A stretch of 64,000 nucleotides of DNA, taken from contig NZ_UETD01000009.1 of NCBI RefSeq assembly GCF_900116855.1, forward strand, positions 124,001 through 188,000. Reading direction: 5' to 3'. Origin of the DNA: Ruminococcus flavefaciens. GTDB lineage: Bacteria > Bacillota > Clostridia > Oscillospirales > Ruminococcaceae. Positions 25,846 through 33,617 of this stretch are shown here, piece after piece; the stretch's first letter is position 1; each line of letters begins with the position of its first letter. A program made the position numbers and the translations under genes. The notes under the pieces are model-generated. The model saw only the letters and a program-made list of their open reading frames with translations. It searched no databases and was not told the origin of the DNA.

Positions 25846-27918
25846 ATGGAAAATCGACTTTTCAGAAGGACCATTGCTGCTGTAATGGCTGTTGCTGTCA
25901 TAGGGGGCGCAGCAGTTTCCGCATACGGCAGCTCTGCCCTTTCGGACAACGCTGTGACCGCATCCGCTGCGGACAGTACCTCAACGGTATCGTTTGACGC
26001 TGAAACAGGTACCCTCACTCTCAGCGGAAATGTTGTCAAGGAAGATGTTACCGCTTACAAGCAAAATACAAAGGTCAAAAAGGTCATCGCCGAGGAGGGC
26101 ACGATACTCCCTGCGGACTGCTCAAAGCTTTTCTACTCCTTCAGAATGGCTGAGATTGACCTGAGGAATGCCGATACTTCGGCTGTTACGGATATGAGCT
26201 ATATGTTCGACGGCTGTACCTCTCTCGGCAACTTCGACCTCAGCGGCTTTGACACCTCGAATGTCACCAGTATGAACCATATGTTTGGCGACTGCTATCG
26301 CCTTACAACTCTCGACCTGAGCAAATTCGACACCTCTAAGGTCACAGACATGAGCTGGATGTTCTATAACTGCATGAAGCTCACTTCTCTGAAAACCGGC
26401 AGCTTCGACACATCAAAGGTAACGGATATGTCCCGTATGTTCTTCGGCTGCCAGAAGCTCTATTCTGTGCCCACAGGAAATTTCGACACCTCAAATGTTA
26501 CCGATATGAGCTTTATGTTCGGAAACTGTCTGCTTATGGACAGCTTCAAGCTCAGCAGCTTCGACACATCAAAGGTCACCAACATGAGCGGTATGTTCTA
26601 CAGCTGCGAGGCAACATGGAAAATAGACGTAAGCGGATTCAAGACCTCCAATGTTACGAATATGAGCAGGATGTTTGAATGCTGCCGCGCTCTCAGAAAC
26701 ATCGACGTCAGCGGTTTTGACACCTCCTCGGTCACTGACATGAGCAGTATGTTCAACTGCTGCTATGCTCTGAAAACTATCGATGTCAGCAATTTTGACA
26801 CATCAAAGGTGCGGAATATGGCGTTACTTTTCTCTGCCTGCAAGGCTGTTACCGAGCTGGACCTGAGAAATTTCGACACATCTGACGTAACAGATATGTA
26901 TTTCATGTTCTCCAACTGCGAAAAGCTGGAAAAGATAGACCTCTCCTCCTTCGATACCTCAAAGGTCGAGGACATGGAGGATATGTTCAACGGTTGCGGA
27001 GCTTTGGAATACCTCGACCTCACCGGCTTCGACACATCTTCTGTGACAAGCACCGAAAGCGTTTTCCTCAACTGCAAGGGACTCAAGGACAAGATAAGCA
27101 CTGTAAAAGGCATGAGCCTTACCCTTGAGGGGGATATCGGCGTGAATATCAGCTTCACTCCCTGTGAGTCACTGTCAAAGGCAGTTCTCAGCGGTCCAGA
27201 CGGCGACATTACCCTAAGCAAAGCTGACCTTGCAGCATATACCGACGAAAACGGAGTATGTAAGCTGAAATATCCCGTAAATGCTACGCAGGCAGGCGAT
27301 GCTGTCACCATGAAGACCTTCGATGCCGACGGCAGACAGCTCATACTGGTCAACGATGACGAGAAGATACTCAGCTTCGTACAGGCTGAATGCAGCGTTC
27401 AGGAATATATCGACAGCTATGCTCAGTACCAGAGCAGTGAAAAGCTTGATGCCCTCGTTGACTCTCTCAGCAATTACTGCGAGGCTGCAAACGCCTACTT
27501 CGCCGAGGGAGCTGCTCCCATCACAGCCGCAGCCCTCACTGACGAGGATATGAGCTTCATAAACAGCAAGAAAATGAAGGACGAAACAGGCAAGTGCAGT
27601 ATATCCCTCGTTCTCAACTCAAAGACAGCTGTAAGGATATACTATCCCGATGAAGCCGAAACAGCAAAGTGCGGACAGCTTATCATCTCACCAAGCACAA
27701 GTCAGTACGGAAAGTTCTTTGAGATACCTGCTATCAGCGCTGACAAGCTCAGTTCCGAGAACACTCTCATCATAAACGGCAAGGAAGTAACATTCAGCGC
27801 ACTTTCCTATGTTCAGCGAGTACTCAGCAACAGCAGCGCAGACGATGACCTGAAGGCTCTGTGTACACGCTTATACGAGTACAGCAAGGCTGCTGACGAA
27901 TATTACAGCAGCAACTGA
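25846..27918 (+). CDS. BspA-like surface protein with 12 DUF285 repeats
   Basis: This is a 690-residue secreted protein. A signal peptide ends near residue 45. Residues 105-385 hold twelve repeats of about 23 residues with the pattern F-DTS-x-VT-DMS-xMF-xxC-xxL, the DUF285 form of leucine-rich repeat found in BspA adhesins. The last third (about 395-690) is a domain starting SLTLEGDIGVNISF with two alpha/beta parts, often seen in Ruminococcus surface proteins; its role is unknown. No sortase motif or dockerin is visible, so attachment is unclear. Likely roles are adhesion to host, plant or other cells. An AAGGAG site precedes the start. Confidence 0.87.
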   Translation: MENRLFRRTIAAVMAVAVIGGAAVSAYGSSALSDNAVTASAADSTSTVSFDAETGTLTLSGNVVKEDVTAYKQNTKVKKVIAEEGTILPADCSKLFYSFRMAEIDLRNADTSAVTDMSYMFDGCTSLGNFDLSGFDTSNVTSMNHMFGDCYRLTTLDLSKFDTSKVTDMSWMFYNCMKLTSLKTGSFDTSKVTDMSRMFFGCQKLYSVPTGNFDTSNVTDMSFMFGNCLLMDSFKLSSFDTSKVTNMSGMFYSCEATWKIDVSGFKTSNVTNMSRMFECCRALRNIDVSGFDTSSVTDMSSMFNCCYALKTIDVSNFDTSKVRNMALLFSACKAVTELDLRNFDTSDVTDMYFMFSNCEKLEKIDLSSFDTSKVEDMEDMFNGCGALEYLDLTGFDTSSVTSTESVFLNCKGLKDKISTVKGMSLTLEGDIGVNISFTPCESLSKAVLSGPDGDITLSKADLAAYTDENGVCKLKYPVNATQAGDAVTMKTFDADGRQLILVNDDEKILSFVQAECSVQEYIDSYAQYQSSEKLDALVDSLSNYCEAANAYFAEGAAPITAAALTDEDMSFINSKKMKDETGKCSISLVLNSKTAVRIYYPDEAETAKCGQLIISPSTSQYGKFFEIPAISADKLSSENTLIINGKEVTFSALSYVQRVLSNSSADDDLKALCTRLYEYSKAADEYYSSN

Positions 27919-27938
27919 GCCTGCACACATGAACAACA

Positions 27939-27970
27939 GGCTGTCGGTACACCATCGGCAGCCCTTTTTG
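27939..27970 (+). terminator. Terminator between BspA-like and radical SAM genes
   Basis: GGCTGTCG (27939-27946) pairs with CGGCAGCC (27956-27963), followed by CTTTTTG. Confidence 0.8.
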
Positions 27971-27991
27971 CAAAGAAACGGAGGATCCCCC

Positions 27992-29089
27992 ATGAATGAA
28001 GGTTTCGACCTGCAGAACTACCTCATCGAAGGCGTTGAGGGAGTCGTTAAGGAAGCCATAAAGGCGACCATAAAAAATCCGAGGGAAAGCGCTTTTATGC
28101 TGAAATTCGCTGCCGCAAGCCGCGCAGCTTCAAAAAAGCGCCGAAAAGCCGAGGACAACGGCGAGCATATCCCACCCTTTCTTATCGCAAGCATCACCAG
28201 CAGCTGCAACCTGCACTGTGCAGGCTGCTATTCACGCTGCAACCACGCCACCGTGGACTCGGAGCCCGTAAAGCAGCTCTCGGGCGAAGAATGGCTGAGG
28301 ATATTCGGTGAGGCAGACGATATGGGCATCAGCTTCATTCTCCTTGCAGGAGGAGAGCCTATGCTCCGCCGCGACATCATTGAAGCAGCAGGCAGCAGCC
28401 AGAACATACTCTTCCCCATTTTCACCAACGGTACATACATGGATGAGGAGTACTTCGGACTCTTTGACAGATGCCGCAACCTTGTTCCCATTATGAGCAT
28501 CGAGGGCAGCCGAGAGCTCACCGACAGCAGACGGGGCAGCGGTATCTATGACAGACTTATGGCTAACATGGAGGAGTTCAGGAAAAGAGGCCTCATTTTC
28601 GGTGCATCAGTCACCGTTACCACAAAAAATTATGCGGAGGTCACCTCCGAGAAGTTTCTCGGAGACCTTGCCGAAAGGGGCTGCAAGGCTGTCATCTTCG
28701 TGGAATACGTCCCCGTCAGCGAGGACACCGGGAGCCTTGCTCCCACAGATGCGGAGCGCGAACACCTCATGAGAGAGATACAGCGGCTCAGAGATGAGCG
28801 CCCCGAGATGGTATACATCGCCTTCCCCGGTGACGAAAAGAGCTCGGGAGGCTGCGTTGCCGCAGGCAGAGGATTCTTCCACATCAACTCCCACGGCGGC
28901 GCGGAGCCATGTCCTTTCTCGCCCTATTCCGATGTAAACATAAAGGACACCCCTCTCCGGGAGGCTATGAGGTCTCCCCTGTTCACTGCACTGAGAAGCG
29001 GTGACCTGCTCCTTGACGATCACAAGGGCGGCTGTGTGCTCTATGAAAAAAGAGAGCTTGTGGAAGCTCTCATCAAGCAGGCTGAATAG
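27992..29089 (+). CDS. Radical SAM protein
   Basis: This is a 365-residue enzyme with the radical SAM cluster motif C-N-L-H-C-A-G-C near residue 70. AGGEPMLR, the glycine-rich SAM contact, follows about 40 residues later. The C-terminal third has isolated Cys in GGCVAAGRGF, AEPCPFSP and GGCVLYEKREL, which could hold an auxiliary cluster in a short SPASM/twitch-like domain. The substrate is unknown; no RiPP precursor was found beside it. The start at 27992 follows CGGAGG; an in-frame start at 27929 would lie in the upstream terminator. The short gap to the BspA-like gene is interrupted by that terminator, so read-through would be needed for co-expression. Confidence 0.85.
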   Translation: MNEGFDLQNYLIEGVEGVVKEAIKATIKNPRESAFMLKFAAASRAASKKRRKAEDNGEHIPPFLIASITSSCNLHCAGCYSRCNHATVDSEPVKQLSGEEWLRIFGEADDMGISFILLAGGEPMLRRDIIEAAGSSQNILFPIFTNGTYMDEEYFGLFDRCRNLVPIMSIEGSRELTDSRRGSGIYDRLMANMEEFRKRGLIFGASVTVTTKNYAEVTSEKFLGDLAERGCKAVIFVEYVPVSEDTGSLAPTDAEREHLMREIQRLRDERPEMVYIAFPGDEKSSGGCVAAGRGFFHINSHGGAEPCPFSPYSDVNIKDTPLREAMRSPLFTALRSGDLLLDDHKGGCVLYEKRELVEALIKQAE

Positions 29090-29142
29090 CTGACAAGCTT
29101 CATAGAGGAAAGCTTTGAGATATCCCACTATACATAAAAGAT

Positions 29143-29170
29143 AACGGCAGCCGCGGCTGCCGTTTTATTA
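29143..29170. terminator. Terminator between convergent genes
   Basis: Perfect palindrome AACGGCAGCCG/CGGCTGCCGTT (29143-29164) followed by TTATTATTG. Confidence 0.8.
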
Positions 29171-29617
29171 TTGTTCATGTGCCTTGTCTGAACTGAGTGA
29201 TCTTATAAGTGCCGCCTCGAAATCCCTGTCCTGCTGCGCGCTGCGCTTGGGCTTACCCTTGGTGCGTCCGCCGCTCCTGCGTATCTTCGCAGACACCGCC
29301 CTGAACTCCAGCAGTCCCGATATGTTCTCCTCGGTATAGAGCCTGCCATCCTGATCGAGGACAATAGCACGTCTGCTGAGACACATGGCAGCAAGTCCGT
29401 AGTCCTGAGTGACTGCGATATCCCCTGCTCCCACAAGGTTCACAAGGCGAAAGTCGGCACTGTCAGCTCCCTTATCCACGACTATGGTCTCTGCGCCCTC
29501 ACGCTGTATAGCGTGAGCGGTGTCACATATTATGGTACACTCCGCACCGTATCTTAACGCCGTCCTGACTGTGATATCCACCACGGGACAGCCGTCTGCA
29601 TCAATGAATATCCTCAT
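29168..29617 (-). CDS. YaiI/YqxD family protein (DUF188, UPF0178)
   Basis: This is a 149-residue PIN-like cytoplasmic protein. It begins MRIFIDADGCPVVD, the family signature, and later has DKGADSADFRLVNLVGAGDIAVTQDYGLA. A basic C-terminal segment, RRSGGRTKGKPKRSAQQDRDFEAAL, is also typical. The acidic residues resemble a PIN nuclease active site, but the biochemical role is not established. Length matches the family (about 150). It stands alone on the minus strand and ends within the terminator shared with the radical SAM gene. Confidence 0.92.
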   Translation of the reverse strand: MRIFIDADGCPVVDITVRTALRYGAECTIICDTAHAIQREGAETIVVDKGADSADFRLVNLVGAGDIAVTQDYGLAAMCLSRRAIVLDQDGRLYTEENISGLLEFRAVSAKIRRSGGRTKGKPKRSAQQDRDFEAALIRSLSSDKAHEQ

Positions 29618-29711
29618 TTCTTCGGCACCTCCTAAGCTTTGCTATGGCTTATTATAACATTATCAGCCGATGAAGTCAACGGAAACAGTCCCGCGTCCGA
29701 GCATAGAGATA

Positions 29712-29740
29712 TTTACTTTTGCGGCTGAATGTGGTAAAAT
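29712..29740 (+). promoter_or_regulatory. Promoter of response regulator gene
   Basis: TTTACT (29712-29717), 17 bases, TAAAAT (29735-29740), 33 bases before the start codon. Confidence 0.7.
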
Positions 29741-29773
29741 ATCATCAGTGAACATTTAAAACGAGGTGATACA

Positions 29774-30442
29774 ATGCCGAAAATAATGGTGATCGACGAT
29801 GATCCCCATATCAGCGATATGATAACGGAAGCTCTCCGTGATGAAGGATATGCCGTTTCTCAGGCGTACTCGGGAACAGAGGCACAAATGCTGCTCTCTC
29901 AGACTGCTCCCGACCTTATACTTCTCGACCTTATGCTCCCCGGGCTGTCAGGTGAGGAGCTTCTGCCAAAGATAAAGAACATCCCCGTCATAGTTGTCAG
30001 CGCGAAAGCCGATGTCTCCCATAAGGTGGGGCTTCTCCTCGGCGGCGCGGCAGACTACATTACCAAGCCTTTCGATATGCAGGAGCTTATGGCGCGTATT
30101 GCCGTACAGCTTCGCAAAGTCAAAGCCGCTCCCGAAAAGGAACTGCTGACATACGGTGGAATGACCATGGACAGCAGCTCCCACACCGTCACCGCCGACG
30201 GCAGGGAGATAAAGCTCACAAGGACTGAATACGCCATACTGAAGCTCCTCATGCAGAACAGTGAACAGGTGGTCGCAAAGCTGACCATTCTTGAACGGAT
30301 AAGCGACGACACCCCCGACTGCACCGAGGACTCGCTGAAAATACACGTCCACAACCTCCGCCGTAAGCTGAAAGACGCCGCAGGCAGGGACTTCATATCG
30401 GCAGTCTGGGGAATAGGATATATGCTCTCGGATAAAGCTTAA
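29774..30442 (+). CDS. OmpR/PhoB-type response regulator
   Basis: This is a 222-residue regulator. The receiver has the acidic cluster D8-D10, phospho-acceptor D52 in LILLDLMLPG, S76 and K98. The winged-helix domain (about 125-222) is complete, with LTRTEYAILKLLMQN, the recognition helix SLKIHVHNLRRKLK and the wing ISAVWGIGYML. Its cognate kinase is at 32161, placed after the ABC genes it probably regulates. The gene end overlaps a four-copy TTAAC(C/T) direct-repeat operator in front of the exporter genes, so it very likely controls them. Confidence 0.94.
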   Translation: MPKIMVIDDDPHISDMITEALRDEGYAVSQAYSGTEAQMLLSQTAPDLILLDLMLPGLSGEELLPKIKNIPVIVVSAKADVSHKVGLLLGGAADYITKPFDMQELMARIAVQLRKVKAAPEKELLTYGGMTMDSSSHTVTADGREIKLTRTEYAILKLLMQNSEQVVAKLTILERISDDTPDCTEDSLKIHVHNLRRKLKDAAGRDFISAVWGIGYMLSDKA

Positions 30443-30494
30443 CCGAATCTTAACTCTTTTCTTAACCGATTTCTTAACCTTCCTGTGATATACT
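30439..30494 (+). promoter_or_regulatory. Regulated promoter of ABC operon with four-copy direct-repeat operator
   Basis: TTAACC, TTAACT, TTAACC and TTAACC begin at 30439, 30450, 30462 and 30474 (spacing 11, 12, 12). This is a direct-repeat pattern typical of OmpR-family regulators bound on one DNA face. TGATATACT supplies the -10 (30489-30494), so the last repeats cover the -35 position, which has no consensus hexamer. The first repeat overlaps the regulator stop codon. Confidence 0.82.
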
Positions 30495-30524
30495 CATATC
30501 AGAAAGGAAGAAGGAGGTTCCTAT

Positions 30525-31439
30525 ATGGACTATGTACTAAGAACAAATGCGCTCACCAAGCATTACAAGGACTTCAAAGCCCTGAACGGTCTCACCATGA
30601 ACGTTCCCAAGGGCTCCATATACGGCTTTGTAGGCAGGAACGGCGCAGGAAAGACCACTCTCATACGAATGGTGTGCGGGATACAGTTCCCCACCGACGG
30701 CAGCTTCGAGCTTTACGGAGTAAAAAACAGTGACCCTAAGATATCCGAGACCAGAAGGCGAATGGGCGCCGTTGTGGAAACACCGTCAATTCTCCCCTAT
30801 CTCTCCGCAAGGAAAAACCTCGAGATGCAGTACGACATCATGGGTATGCCCGACTATAACGGCATCGACGAGCTCCTTGACCTTGTGGGACTGAAAAACA
30901 CGGGCAGCAAGCTCTCAAGGGATTTCTCACTGGGTATGCGTCAGCGTCTCGGCATTGCCGTAGCGCTCTGCGGAAAGCCCGATTTTCTCGTCCTTGATGA
31001 GCCCATAAACGGTCTCGACCCTCAGGGCATAATCGAAATGCGCGAGCTCATTCTCAAGCTCAACCGTGAGAATAATATTACCATACTCATCTCCAGCCAC
31101 ATCCTCGATGAGCTATCAAAGATAGCCACACATTACGGCTTCATCAACGGCGGACAGATAGTCCGCGAAATGAGCGCAGAGGAACTGGAAAACGAGTGCC
31201 GCAAGTGCGTAAGGGTAAAGGTGACGGACACCGCCGCTCTTGCAAGAGTCCTCGACGGCATGGATATGGAGTACAAGATAATCGACGATGAACAGGCAGA
31301 TATCTTCGCCTCACCCAATATCACAAAGCTGGCATTCAGCCTGTGGGAGGAAAAGTGCGAGATACTCTCTGTCTCCGAGCACGACGAGAACCTTGAAGGC
31401 TTCTTTATCTCACTGGTAGGAGGTGGCAGCAATGAGTAA
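30525..31439 (+). CDS. ABC transporter ATPase, BcrA-like
   Basis: This is a 304-residue ATP-binding subunit. It has Walker A GRNGAGKTT, signature LGMRQRLGIAVAL, Walker B FLVLDEPINGLDP and a switch His in LISSHILDEL. The Asn in EPIN instead of EPTN and the C-terminal extension of about 80 residues (RVKVTDTAALARVLDGMDM) are typical of BcrA and lantibiotic self-protection ATPases. With the adjacent six-helix permease and a two-component pair, it is probably an envelope-stress or bacteriocin-immunity transporter. An AAGGAGG site lies upstream, and the stop overlaps the permease start by eight bases. Confidence 0.92.
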   Translation: MDYVLRTNALTKHYKDFKALNGLTMNVPKGSIYGFVGRNGAGKTTLIRMVCGIQFPTDGSFELYGVKNSDPKISETRRRMGAVVETPSILPYLSARKNLEMQYDIMGMPDYNGIDELLDLVGLKNTGSKLSRDFSLGMRQRLGIAVALCGKPDFLVLDEPINGLDPQGIIEMRELILKLNRENNITILISSHILDELSKIATHYGFINGGQIVREMSAEELENECRKCVRVKVTDTAALARVLDGMDMEYKIIDDEQADIFASPNITKLAFSLWEEKCEILSVSEHDENLEGFFISLVGGGSNE

Positions 31440-32142
31440 GCTCCTGAAAGTAAACCTGAAGCTCATGCTCCGCAGAAAAGATACTATGATATGCGTCATA
31501 ATGTCGGCGGTGCTCGCCCTGCTGGAGGTCCTCATCGGCAAGCTCAACGGCAGCCTTGACTGGTACAGTATGTTTGAGATGCCCCTGATAATGATGATGT
31601 TTTTCTCGGCTGTGGGAGGACTTTTCATCAGCCGCGACTACACCCAGAACACCATACGCAACAAGCTCACCGTCGGACATAAGCGCTCCGACATCTACCT
31701 GGCAAATCAGATAACGGAAACTCTGTTTTTCTGCATATCGCTGATCATTTTCTTTGCGGTATCGTCTGCCGCCAACCTTATCGTAATCGGCACCAAGGGC
31801 GCTGTATTTTCCGATATCATGAAGAACATGACCGTTTGCTTCTTTGCGGTGGTCGCTGTATCCGCTCTCACAACATTTCTCGCCATGACCGTAAAAAGCG
31901 CCGCAGGAGGAGTTCTTCCCATAATACTCATGTATCCCCTGCTGATGTTCGCTGCTATGGCTCAGGAATTCGGAGAGTCAAAGTGGATACGGGTATTCAA
32001 TGACATCATTCCCCTGAGCCAGATGACTGCACTTGCTATGCCCGACAAGCGCGCCGCCATTCACATAGTATATTCACTGATACTCACCGTATTTTTCATA
32101 ACAGCGGGAGTGGTAAACTTCCGCAAAGCCGACCTTAAATAA
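31432..32142 (+). CDS. ABC-2-type permease
   Basis: This is a 236-residue membrane protein with about six helices (near 18-36, 50-70, 98-118, 133-160, 165-185 and 212-230). It is partner of the BcrA-like ATPase, overlapping its end. The segment FISRDYTQNTIRNKLTVGHKRSDIYLANQ is the cytoplasmic coupling region common in BcrB/ABC-2 permeases. GGAGGTGGCAGCA gives the ribosome-binding site for the start at 31432. The substrate is unknown; lantibiotic or bacitracin removal would match the family. Confidence 0.88.
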   Translation: MSKLLKVNLKLMLRRKDTMICVIMSAVLALLEVLIGKLNGSLDWYSMFEMPLIMMMFFSAVGGLFISRDYTQNTIRNKLTVGHKRSDIYLANQITETLFFCISLIIFFAVSSAANLIVIGTKGAVFSDIMKNMTVCFFAVVAVSALTTFLAMTVKSAAGGVLPIILMYPLLMFAAMAQEFGESKWIRVFNDIIPLSQMTALAMPDKRAAIHIVYSLILTVFFITAGVVNFRKADLK

Positions 32143-32160
32143 CCACACAGGAGGACAAAG

Positions 32161-33033
32161 ATGATATACTGTCTGTTATGCGCCGCAGTTGTGATAATAC
32201 TGCTCTGCGTCAAGATATATCTGCTGAAAAAGTCGGCACGGGAGATATCCGCGCAGTTTGCTGACAGACTTAAAAATGACACCAATAACCTCATCTATGT
32301 CTCCTGCAGTGACAAGGATATCCGCAGGCTCGCCGAGAGCCTCAGCACTCAGCTCTCTGCCATGCGCGCCGAGGAGCTTTCCTACATACAGGGCAACAGA
32401 GAGCTGAAAAGCGCCGTCACCAATATCTCCCACGACCTGCGGACTCCCCTGACAGCCATATGCGGCTATCTTGATATGATTCAGAAGACCGACGATCCCG
32501 AAAAACAGGCGCGTTACCTGTCCATTATGAAGGAACGCGCCGATATGATGAAGCATCTCACCGAGGAGCTTTTCCGCTATTCTGTCATTGTTTCCGATGA
32601 AACTGAGCTGAAAACCGAGACCGTATTCGTAAATCAGCTCCTTGCAGAGAGTATCAGCAGCTTCTATCCGACGCTTTCAGAAAAGGGCATAGCTCCGAAA
32701 ATATCCATCACCGAGGAACGTGTGGAGCGCAAGCTGGACTCCGACGCCCTGTCAAGAGTCTTTTCAAACCTGCTGAACAACGCGGCAAAATACAGTGACG
32801 GAGACCTTGAAATCGCTCTGACAGAATCGGGTGAGATAACTTTTTCAAATACAGCAAAAGAGCTGTCCGCAGTTGAAGTGGAACAGCTCTTTGACCGTTT
32901 CTATACCGTTGAAGCCGCCCGTCATTCCACGGGGCTGGGGCTGTCCATTGCACGTTCCCTCATACAGCGCATGGGCGGCAGCATAACTGCCGAATACAGC
33001 GACGAACGGCTCACCATAAGGATAATACTGTAA
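32161..33033 (+). CDS. Sensor histidine kinase, small one-helix type
   Basis: This is a 290-residue kinase. It has a single N-terminal membrane helix (2-22) and practically no extracellular domain. The coil leads to HisKA ISHDLRTPLTAI with H91. The ATPase domain has an N box (SNLLNNAAKYS), an F box (LFDRFYTVEAARHSTGLGLSIA) and a G2 box. The G1 box is abbreviated (TFSNTAKEL instead of DNGxG), a variation that recurs in this kinase type next to lantibiotic-type transporters. Lacking a sensor domain, it may read the transporter state, as Bce-type kinases do. It is the last gene of the operon before a strong terminator. Confidence 0.9.
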   Translation: MIYCLLCAAVVIILLCVKIYLLKKSAREISAQFADRLKNDTNNLIYVSCSDKDIRRLAESLSTQLSAMRAEELSYIQGNRELKSAVTNISHDLRTPLTAICGYLDMIQKTDDPEKQARYLSIMKERADMMKHLTEELFRYSVIVSDETELKTETVFVNQLLAESISSFYPTLSEKGIAPKISITEERVERKLDSDALSRVFSNLLNNAAKYSDGDLEIALTESGEITFSNTAKELSAVEVEQLFDRFYTVEAARHSTGLGLSIARSLIQRMGGSITAEYSDERLTIRIIL

Positions 33034-33047
33034 AGCCTGCACATGAA

Positions 33048-33084
33048 AACGGGGAGAAGTATTTTTGCTTCTCCCCGTTATTTT
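33048..33084. terminator. Bidirectional terminator
   Basis: AACGGGGAGAAG (33048-33059) pairs with CTTCTCCCCGTT (33068-33079), with ATTTTTG after it on the plus strand; the minus side runs into TTTCATG. Confidence 0.9.
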
Positions 33085-33088
33085 TGTC

Positions 33089-33550
33089 TTACATCTCAGC
33101 CAGAGCCTTTATGTCGCTGTCTGAAGGATTTACCTTTCCCTCAATGATCTCTGCACCCACAGCGCTGCCGCGGAGATTGTCCGCAGCCTTTCCGAATCCG
33201 CTTCCGCCCGAGGTGGCAAAAAGGATGATCCTCTTGCCCGAGAAGTCGCCGCTCTCAAGGAATGTATTGATTATAGTGGGAGCTATGTACCACCATATGG
33301 GGAATCCCACATATACCGTATCGTATTCCGCAAGATCGCTCTTTGTGCCTGCAATTGCTGGACGGGAGCTGTGGTCGCTCATCTCCACGCTGCTTCTGGA
33401 TTGCTTGTTCATCCAGTCAAGGTCCTGTGCAGTATAGCGCACCGCAGGCTCTATCTCGAAAAGGTCTGCCCCTGCTGCCGCTGCAAGCTTCTTTGCCAGT
33501 GCTGCGGTATTTCCGCCTGCTGAAAAGTATGCTACTAATTTTTTGCTCAT
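33089..33550 (-). CDS. Flavodoxin
   Basis: This is a 153-residue FMN electron carrier. The phosphate-binding loop is [37 protein letters not shown] and [18 protein letters not shown] are the two isoalloxazine loops of flavodoxins related to those of the NADPH-quinone type. The start at 33550 follows AGGAGG. It is monocistronic, with a promoter at 33586-33614 that overlaps the tail of the RTX gene. The redox partner is unknown. Confidence 0.92.
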   Translation of the reverse strand: MSKKLVAYFSAGGNTAALAKKLAAAAGADLFEIEPAVRYTAQDLDWMNKQSRSSVEMSDHSSRPAIAGTKSDLAEYDTVYVGFPIWWYIAPTIINTFLESGDFSGKRIILFATSGGSGFGKAADNLRGSAVGAEIIEGKVNPSDSDIKALAEM

Positions 33551-33585
33551 GATGGTTTCCTCCTCATAAATAATATTGTTATATA

Positions 33586-33614
33586 AGTATAACACATCTT
33601 ACCTGATAAATCAA
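33586..33614 (-). promoter_or_regulatory. Promoter of flavodoxin gene
   Basis: On the minus strand, TTGATT (33614-33609), 17 bases, TATACT (33591-33586). Confidence 0.8.
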
Positions 33615-33617
33615 GTA

